Assembly: GCF_027913035.1 (NCBI RefSeq)
Contig: NZ_CP115775.1
Span: 806,001-870,000 of the forward strand
Direction of reading: 5' to 3'
DNA: 64,000 nucleotides
Origin: Paracoccus albus
Lineage (GTDB): Bacteria > Pseudomonadota > Alphaproteobacteria > Rhodobacterales > Rhodobacteraceae
This document shows, one piece after another, positions 58,583-64,000 of this stretch. A model generated the notes under the pieces. The model saw only the letters and a program-made list of their open reading frames with translations, was not told where the DNA came from and ran no database searches. The translations under genes and the position numbers were made by a program. Every line of letters starts with the position of its first letter. Position 1 is the first letter of the stretch.

Positions 58583-59806
58583 TCAGATCGGATGGTCGCC
58601 GCTGGAATCTATGACCCGCGTTGGCAGCCCCATCTCGCCCAGCAGTTCCAGGAACGGTCGTGCAGACAAGTCTTCGACATTGACCATGCGCTTTACGTCC
58701 CAGACATCGCGAGCGATCAGAATGGCCGCCGCAACCGGTGGCACACCGGCTGTATAGCTGATGCCCTGACTGCCAACCTCCTCATAGGCCTGCTTGTGAT
58801 CGGCGACATTGTAGATGAACACTTCACCCTGTTCGCCGCCGCGAGAGCCCTTGACCAGATCACCGATGCACGTCTTGCCTTCATAATCCGGGGCAAGGCT
58901 GGCCGGATCGGGCAGCACGGATTTCACCACCTTCAGCGGAACGACCTCTTGCCCTTCAGCGGTGGTCACCGGCTGTTCCGACAGAAGGCCAAGCGACTGC
59001 AGCACGGTAAAGACGTTGATGTAATGCGCACCGAAGCCCATCCAGAACCGGACATCGGCTGAAGGATAACGGGCAGACAGAGAGTGTACCTCATCATGGC
59101 CCGAGAGATAGGCGGTCTGCTTGCCGACAACGGGCAGGTCCCATTCGCGGCCAACCTCGAACATCTTGTTCTCGTTCCACTTGCCGTCCTGCCAAGAATA
59201 GACCGTGCCGGTGAATTCGCGGAAATTGATCTCCGGGTCGAAATTGGTCGCGAAATAGCGGCCGTGGCTGCCAGCGTTGATATCGACGATATCAATCGAG
59301 TTTACCTCGTCGAAATATTCATCCTCGGCAAGGCGGGCATAGGCGTTCACGACGCCGGGATCGAACCCGGCACCCAGGATCGCGGTCATGCCAGCCTTTT
59401 CAACCGCTTCGCGGCGCTTCCACTCATAGTTCGCATACCAGGGCGGCGTTTCGCAGATCTTGTCGGGCTCTTCATGGATGGCGGTGTCGATATAGGCGCA
59501 TTTCGTATCGATACATGCCTGCAACACAGTCATGTTGATGAAGGCAGAGCCGACATTGATGCAGATGCCCGCGTCGATTTCGCGAATCAGATCAGCCACG
59601 GCCTCTGTATTCATCGCGTCGACCTGATGGGCGGTGAAATCCATCTTGTGGCCCTTGTCGCGCAGCGTGCCGATAATGCCGTCGGCCTTGGATTTCGTAC
59701 GCGACGCGATATGAAGCGAACCAAATTCGTCCGCCCATTGCGCAACTTTGTGCGCGGTGACCTGAGCGACGCCGCCGGCGCCGATGATGAGCACGTTTTT
59801 AGCCAA
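58583..59806 (-). CDS. Carboxy(nor)spermidine synthase (saccharopine dehydrogenase-like)
   Basis: 407 residues from a TTG at 59806 with a strong AAGGGGGAAACG element upstream. Rossmann fold: NVLIIGAGGVAQVTAHKVAQ at the start, IASRTKSKAD. Other family segments are CINVGSAFINMTVLQACID, AYIDTAIHEEPDK, GFDPGVVNAYARLAEDEYFD, DINAGSHGRYFATNFDPE and TGVPPVAAAILIAR-like (SYTAGVPPVAAAILIA). It condenses aspartate semialdehyde with putrescine or diaminopropane. Follows the decarboxylase gene by 17 bases; together they make (nor)spermidine without decarboxylated SAM. Confidence 0.93.
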   Translation of the reverse strand: MAKNVLIIGAGGVAQVTAHKVAQWADEFGSLHIASRTKSKADGIIGTLRDKGHKMDFTAHQVDAMNTEAVADLIREIDAGICINVGSAFINMTVLQACIDTKCAYIDTAIHEEPDKICETPPWYANYEWKRREAVEKAGMTAILGAGFDPGVVNAYARLAEDEYFDEVNSIDIVDINAGSHGRYFATNFDPEINFREFTGTVYSWQDGKWNENKMFEVGREWDLPVVGKQTAYLSGHDEVHSLSARYPSADVRFWMGFGAHYINVFTVLQSLGLLSEQPVTTAEGQEVVPLKVVKSVLPDPASLAPDYEGKTCIGDLVKGSRGGEQGEVFIYNVADHKQAYEEVGSQGISYTAGVPPVAAAILIARDVWDVKRMVNVEDLSARPFLELLGEMGLPTRVIDSSGDHPI

Positions 59807-59823
59807 CGTTTCCCCCTTCGGTG

Positions 59824-60921
59824 TCAGGACAGGCTGTCCCGATAGTCGTCATAGTTGAATTCGCGGGCAACACGGATATTTCCGTCTTCGTCGCGAATTG
59901 CTATCGCTGGCATATTAACGCCATTGAACCAGTTTTTCTTTACCATCGTGTAACCGGCGGCGTCACGGATACTGATCCGGTCGCCAATCATCAGCGGGCG
60001 GTCAAATTGTGCATCGCCAAATATGTCACCGGCAAGGCAGGTTTTGCCCGCGATCTGGTAGGGGTGGCCGCCATCCATCGGCAGCTTCGCGGTTTCGCGA
60101 TAGATCAGCAGGTCAAGCATATGCGCTTCGATGCTGGAATCGACGACAGCAATTTTTTTGCCGTTGTCGATGATATCCAGCACGCTGACCTCCAGCGAAG
60201 CGGTGCCCGTGATGCTTGCCTCACCCGGCTCGAGGTAGACCTGAACGCCGAGCGTGTTGCTGAAGGCTTTCAGCCGGTCGGCCAGTCGTTCCAGCGGATA
60301 GCCTTCGCCGGTAAAGTGGATGCCGCCGCCAAGCGAGACCCAATCGAGCTGCTTCAGAAACGCGCCGAACTCCGCCTCGATACGGTCAAGCTGCGTGGAG
60401 AACAGGTCGAAATCGCTGTTCTCACAATTGTAGTGGATCATGACGCCAGAGATACGATCCTTCGCTGCCTCCAGACGCTCCATGTCCCATTCGCCGAGTC
60501 TTGAAAAAGGGCGGGCCGGATCCGCCAGATCGAACCCCGAGGTTGAAAACCGCGGGTTGAGGCGAAGGCCGCGCTCTATATGGGCTGCCTTATCGGCGAA
60601 GCGGTCAAGTTGCGTCAGTGAGTTGAAAATGATCTTGTCGGCGTATCCGATGGCCTCGTCAATCTCATGATCCGCCCACGCGACGGAATAGGCATGCGTT
60701 TCCTTGCCGAATTTCTCGCGGCCAAGACGAAGTTCGTACAGTGAAGAAGACGTCGTGCCGTCCATATAATCGCGCATCTGGTCAAAGACCGACCAGGTGG
60801 CGAAACATTTGAGAGCAAGCAGCGCCTTCGCGCCAGAGGCGTCACGCAGTTTCGCAACGGTTTCCATATTGCGGCGCAGTGAAGCAATATCCATCAGGTA
60901 GAAGGGCGTTTGCAGCGACAT
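59824..60921 (-). CDS. nspC: Carboxynorspermidine decarboxylase
   Basis: 365 residues from ATG 60921 (MSLQTPFYLMDIASLRRNME) with GGGGGAAAG in front. Alanine-racemase-fold PLP enzyme: Lys38 in LLALKCFATW binds PLP, SLGGGIHFTGEGYP and YLEPGEASI hold the phosphate and dimer-site residues, TCLAGDIFGDA carries the Cys/Asp of the active site. It decarboxylates carboxy(nor)spermidine. First gene of the two-gene polyamine unit. Confidence 0.94.
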   Translation of the reverse strand: MSLQTPFYLMDIASLRRNMETVAKLRDASGAKALLALKCFATWSVFDQMRDYMDGTTSSSLYELRLGREKFGKETHAYSVAWADHEIDEAIGYADKIIFNSLTQLDRFADKAAHIERGLRLNPRFSTSGFDLADPARPFSRLGEWDMERLEAAKDRISGVMIHYNCENSDFDLFSTQLDRIEAEFGAFLKQLDWVSLGGGIHFTGEGYPLERLADRLKAFSNTLGVQVYLEPGEASITGTASLEVSVLDIIDNGKKIAVVDSSIEAHMLDLLIYRETAKLPMDGGHPYQIAGKTCLAGDIFGDAQFDRPLMIGDRISIRDAAGYTMVKKNWFNGVNMPAIAIRDEDGNIRVAREFNYDDYRDSLS

Positions 60922-61016
60922 CTTTCCCCCGGTGCCAATCAAGGGCTGCGATATAGTCTGCCCGATCAGGTTTCGCAAGGAACCGCAAAGTCGTCAGCCT
61001 CACTTTGGGCATATGC

Positions 61017-61499
61017 TCAGTTTGGCTCGGGCGCTGAATGGGGCACAGTGAAGGCGACGTAATTCCGGTCCTCTTCGCGGAAATATGCCAGCGATTGTGT
61101 AAGGTGGCCGATCAGGAACCAGCCGAATCCGCCCTCAGGGTGGTGGCACGGCTCTGGCGGCTGTGAACTCAGGCAGGCGCGGGGTAGCACGCCGCCATCG
61201 TCGCTGACCGAGCAGGCGAGCCCGTCGCTTTGTGCGACAACGCTTAGGTGAACCATCGGTTTGGGTTCCTTGCGGTCAGCCCTTCCGTGCTGTGCGATGT
61301 TGTTCAGCAATTCTGCCAGCACCAGTTCGGACCGCCCCAACAGATCTGATGAAATATGCGGATGCAGGCGCTCGCCAAATGCGATCAGGGTTTCCCTTAC
61401 GGTGTCCGGCCTTGCGCGAAAGCTGCGGGTAAACACAAATCGCTTCTGCTTGGATGTCTGGGCACTTTCGACGACCAGATGTTTTCTGCCCTCCATCAA
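61017..61499 (-). CDS. Anti-sigma-type histidine-kinase-like ATPase (RsbW family)
   Basis: 160 residues of the HATPase_c_2 type. The N box (SELVLAELLNNIAQHG) holds the Mg-binding Asn, and the G boxes read VSDDGGVLP and GGFGWFLIGHLTQSLAYFRE. Such kinases bind and inactivate a sigma factor or phosphorylate a STAS antagonist. The antagonist gene overlaps it by 4 bases. The partner sigma factor and the PP2C phosphatase are not in the window. Confidence 0.9.
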   Translation of the reverse strand: MMEGRKHLVVESAQTSKQKRFVFTRSFRARPDTVRETLIAFGERLHPHISSDLLGRSELVLAELLNNIAQHGRADRKEPKPMVHLSVVAQSDGLACSVSDDGGVLPRACLSSQPPEPCHHPEGGFGWFLIGHLTQSLAYFREEDRNYVAFTVPHSAPEPN

Positions 61500-61822
61500 G
61501 ATGCCCCACCCATGTCTTTTGTCTGGAATTCGAAAATCTGATCCATCCGCGTCAGCTTGAACACCCGTTCGACATTTGGTGTCAGCCCGCGCAGGAACAT
61601 GCGTTTGCCATCGGGCAGAGCCTTCTTCAGCGCAATCACCGCGCCAAGGCCAGAACTGTCCAGAAACTCTACCGTCGCAAGGTCCAGTACAAGATCCGGC
61701 CCTGCCTCTGCGACATGGGGACGTACCTTGTCCTTGAATTCCCCGGCAATTGCCGCGTCCAGTCGGCTTTCAGCCAGTTGGACCAGGATATGATCTGTTT
61801 GGTCCCGTATCGTGACGTCCAT
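61496..61822 (-). CDS. STAS-domain anti-sigma factor antagonist (RsbV family)
   Basis: 108 residues from ATG 61822; an ATG 24 bases further upstream is an alternative. STAS fold with the phosphorylatable Ser motif DLATVEFLDSSGLGAVIALK. When dephosphorylated it would sequester the anti-sigma kinase encoded immediately downstream (ATGA overlap). It is the input side of a partner-switching module. Confidence 0.9.
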   Translation of the reverse strand: MDVTIRDQTDHILVQLAESRLDAAIAGEFKDKVRPHVAEAGPDLVLDLATVEFLDSSGLGAVIALKKALPDGKRMFLRGLTPNVERVFKLTRMDQIFEFQTKDMGGAS

Positions 61823-61907
61823 GACAACCCCGTGATCTGTGCGCATGTGGCATCGCTATCGAAGAAGAATTACGATTCGATAAACGCCAGAAATCCGAGG
61901 TCAGGTC

Positions 61908-63212
61908 ATGCAGGTCCGAACCAAGTTGGCAGATGACAGTATAGAGTTGCGTGTTCCGGCCGGTCACGTCGTTGCCAATCTCGACGGGGGTCTGTTGCAT
62001 GCGACCGGAATCCCCTATGCTTCGGCCGTGCGTTGGCAACGTCCTGTTGCACTGCCCGCGCGACGGATCGTGGCCAAGACGAAAGCCCGTGCCTGCCCGC
62101 AGCTTCCGGTTCCTCGCCTCGACGCCGCGCTGCCAGACGCCTTTCAGGGCCTGCAGTTTGATGAAAATTGTCTGGATCTGTCGATTACCGCGCCGGTCGG
62201 CGCTGACAAGCTGCCGGTGATCGTCTGGCTGCATGGTGGCAGCTACGAATCCGGTGCCGCCGATATGGCCATATTCAATCCGGATGCTCTGGTGGCCGAA
62301 CAGAATGTCGTTTTCGTCTCTGTCAGCTATCGGCTTGGCCTGTTCGGCTGGCTGTCCGGCGATGGGCGTCCGGCCAATCTGGGTGGGTTGGATGTCATTG
62401 CGGCGCTGCGTTGGCTGGCCAAAAATATTGCCGGGTTTGGTGGTGATCCCGGGAATGTCACCTTGCTCGGCCAGTCCTCGGGCGGTGATCTTGCGGCGCG
62501 GTTGCTTCTGGCACCCGATGCGCAGGGTCTGTTTCACCGCGCCATTATCCAGAGCGCACCGCTGGCATTGCCTCTCGCCGCGCAGAGGTTGCAGAACGCG
62601 ATGCGGAAGGCTGCGGGCGACCTGACACATGACATGTCCGTTGCCACGCTGCTGGAACATCAGCAGAGGGTTCGCAAGGCTGTTCGCCTGCGCGGTCTGG
62701 CGGGGCAGATGCCATTCGGCCCGGAGTTCGGCGCAGAACCCTTCCCCGCCGTTCATGAATTGAGGGATACGCAGGTGGCAGCGGCACAACGGATTCCGAT
62801 CATGATCGGGCATGTTCAGGATGAGGCCGCGCTGTTTGTGCCGCCCTCGCACAGCTTTGTAGGACGCTTGGCTGACGCTGCCCGGCGCCTGCTGGTGGCT
62901 TCGTTGACGTCACGCCTGTATGGTGCGCCGGGGCGCGAATTCGCGTGGAGGCACATCGCGGCAGGGGGGCAGGCGCAGCGCTTCGTCATCGAATGGGAAG
63001 GTGGTGCGTTCGGGAAGGCACACCTGCTGGACCTGCCGCTACTGTTCCCGGGCCCGGAGTGGGTCGGTACACCGTTGCTGCCTGCGAATATGAGCTTGGA
63101 TGAATTAACCGAAGCGGGCAGACCGCTGCGGGCGCTATGGGCGGGCTTTGCCCGCGACGGGCAAGCCGGAAAAGACGTGCCCGGCATCGTGCGCTTCGCA
63201 CCGCAGGGCTGA
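61908..63212 (+). CDS. Type B carboxylesterase
   Basis: 434 residues of the carboxylesterase type B (alpha/beta-hydrolase) family. The oxyanion hole is VIVWLHGGSYESGAAD, SYRLGLFGWLSGDG and GGLDVIAALRWLAKNIAGFG follow, and the nucleophile elbow is GQSSGG rather than the usual GESAGG. The protein is shorter than typical type B esterases (about 500), and the acid/His positions near the C-terminus are harder to place. No signal peptide, so it acts in the cytoplasm. Divergent from the STAS gene. Confidence 0.88.
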   Translation: MQVRTKLADDSIELRVPAGHVVANLDGGLLHATGIPYASAVRWQRPVALPARRIVAKTKARACPQLPVPRLDAALPDAFQGLQFDENCLDLSITAPVGADKLPVIVWLHGGSYESGAADMAIFNPDALVAEQNVVFVSVSYRLGLFGWLSGDGRPANLGGLDVIAALRWLAKNIAGFGGDPGNVTLLGQSSGGDLAARLLLAPDAQGLFHRAIIQSAPLALPLAAQRLQNAMRKAAGDLTHDMSVATLLEHQQRVRKAVRLRGLAGQMPFGPEFGAEPFPAVHELRDTQVAAAQRIPIMIGHVQDEAALFVPPSHSFVGRLADAARRLLVASLTSRLYGAPGREFAWRHIAAGGQAQRFVIEWEGGAFGKAHLLDLPLLFPGPEWVGTPLLPANMSLDELTEAGRPLRALWAGFARDGQAGKDVPGIVRFAPQG

Positions 63213-63219
63213 GACGAAA

Positions 63220-63247
63220 AAAAGCCCGCGGCGTAGCGCGGGCTTTT
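63220..63247. terminator. Bidirectional terminator between esterase and rplT
   Basis: AAAAGCCCGCG and CGCGGGCTTTT pair perfectly over 11 bp around a 6-base loop. A-run on one side and T-run on the other let it serve the convergent esterase and ribosomal genes. Confidence 0.9.
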
Positions 63248-63267
63248 CATCAGAAGTTTGGCGTTGT

Positions 63268-63627
63268 TCAGGCGGCTGCCTTCGCCTTTTCCACGATCGC
63301 ACCGAATGCTTCGGGCTCGTGAACGGCCAGATCAGCCAGAACCTTACGGTCAACCTCAATACCTGCTTTGGTCAGGGCATTGATGAAGCGCGAATAGGTC
63401 ATATCGGCGTCAATCGCGCGGACAGCGGCGTTGATGCGCTGAATCCACAATGCGCGGAAGTTGCGCTTGCGGTTCTTGCGGTCGCGGGTGGCGTATTGGT
63501 TCGCCTTGTCCACTGCCTGCGTGGCGGTGCGGAAGTTGCGCGAACGGTTGCCGTAGTAACCCTTGGCCTGCTCCAGAACCTTTTTGTGGCGGGCGTGGGT
63601 AACCTTGCCGGATTTAACTCGTGCCAT
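63268..63627 (-). CDS. rplT: 50S ribosomal protein L20
   Basis: 119 residues, typical length. [55 protein letters not shown] and [20 protein letters not shown] are canonical L20. Needed early in 50S assembly. Fifteen bases downstream of rpmI on the same transcript. Confidence 0.98.
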   Translation of the reverse strand: MARVKSGKVTHARHKKVLEQAKGYYGNRSRNFRTATQAVDKANQYATRDRKNRKRNFRALWIQRINAAVRAIDADMTYSRFINALTKAGIEVDRKVLADLAVHEPEAFGAIVEKAKAAA

Positions 63628-63642
63628 GTGTCAGTCCTCGGA

Positions 63643-63843
63643 TCAGCGGTTATAGGGCATGTATTTCTTGACGATCTTGGCATCCGCGTCACACAGGACG
63701 GTGGTGCCGCGCGCATCGCGAATGAATTTCGTCGTGCGCTTGATCATCCCGTGGCGCTTGCCGGCCTGAGCCGACTTCACCTTGCCCGAGGCAGTCATCG
63801 AGAACCGCTTTTTGGCGGCTGCTTTGGTCTTCATCTTCGGCAT
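63643..63843 (-). CDS. rpmI: 50S ribosomal protein L35
   Basis: 66 residues. [33 protein letters not shown] and the C-terminal KKYMPYNR are canonical L35. AAGGAG-type ribosome site before the ATG. Forms an operon with rplT; infC is not directly upstream here within the window. Confidence 0.98.
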   Translation of the reverse strand: MPKMKTKAAAKKRFSMTASGKVKSAQAGKRHGMIKRTTKFIRDARGTTVLCDADAKIVKKYMPYNR

Positions 63844-63953
63844 TTTACTCTCCTTGTCAGAGGTTTACGCACGACTCGGCAATGCCATATCGGCCGGCCG
63901 CGCGGGATTGAAGGCGCCCCTATACGAAGGGATGAGGGTAAATGCAAGCCGAT

Positions 63954-64000
63954 TCAGTTGAAAAGCCGATCCCACGCCGCACCAAGCTGGGCCGCGCCAA
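63954..64000 (-). CDS. 3' end of an unidentified minus-strand gene, cut by the window edge
   Basis: The last 47 bases read on the minus strand as GAAQLGAAWDRLFN followed by a stop at 63954-63956. The amphipathic helical look suggests a real C-terminus, but 14 residues are too few to name the gene. It lies upstream of rpmI in the same direction. Confidence 0.35.
   Translation of the reverse strand, partial: GAAQLGAAWDRLFN

Overview
The window reads as a chromosomal segment of an alphaproteobacterium of the Rhodobacteraceae, most like Paracoccus. This rests on recognition of protein families and gene neighbourhoods (DUF952-pyrD, choline ABC genes divergent from betI, a Hint_2 beta-repeat surface protein, Paracoccus-style mob genes); no search was run. 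The DNA is GC-rich in the core and more AT-rich in a few accessory patches. No rRNA, tRNA or CRISPR array was found.

Left accessory part (1-7.4 kb): a HicA-like/HTH toxin-antitoxin candidate with a palindromic operator, a wrecked plasmid mobilization cassette (relaxase N-terminus fused in frame to a MobB-like membrane protein, with a MobD-like gene nested in the old relaxase 3' end), an intact IS3-family element wedged between remnants of another IS3 element and an IS256-type element, a small RTX calcium-binding repeat protein, a decayed IS5/IS1182-type transposase and an internally deleted IS630 element. This looks like an integrated, degraded plasmid or island.

Housekeeping and surface region (7.4-17.6 kb): a periplasmic 5'-nucleotidase, DUF952 and pyrD, then an island with a 925-residue beta-repeat/Hint_2 protein divergent from a two-gene unit. 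The first gene of that unit encodes a catalytically dead peptide-deformylase-like domain joined to a degenerate spermidine-synthase-like domain; the second encodes a GT4 glycosyltransferase. This is the best candidate in the window for something undescribed. A small lipoprotein gene closes the region.

Core region (17.6-42.5 kb): eno, an endonuclease/exonuclease/phosphatase-family gene and selO, aqpZ, obgE-proB, a chromate transporter, ilvD, a gene-poor kilobase, a soluble PAS chemoreceptor, a YmdB-type phosphodiesterase, two convergent SLC13 permeases around a lipoprotein gene, a YebC-family regulator, argP/argO with a DMT exporter, a DUF1127-like small protein, and a choline ABC operon (ATPase, permease, binding protein) divergent from betI across a perfect 9+2+9 palindrome.

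Right part (42.5-64 kb): a BMP-family nucleoside-type ABC operon, dnaE, a MATE exporter, a YghU-type glutathione transferase, otsBA for trehalose, a KamA/EpmB-type radical SAM protein with hspQ, a PerM/AI-2E transporter, the two-gene carboxy(nor)spermidine route to polyamines, an anti-sigma kinase/STAS pair, a carboxylesterase, and rpmI-rplT. Choline uptake, trehalose synthesis, aquaporin and the partner-switch pair together suggest an organism that meets osmotic or desiccation stress.
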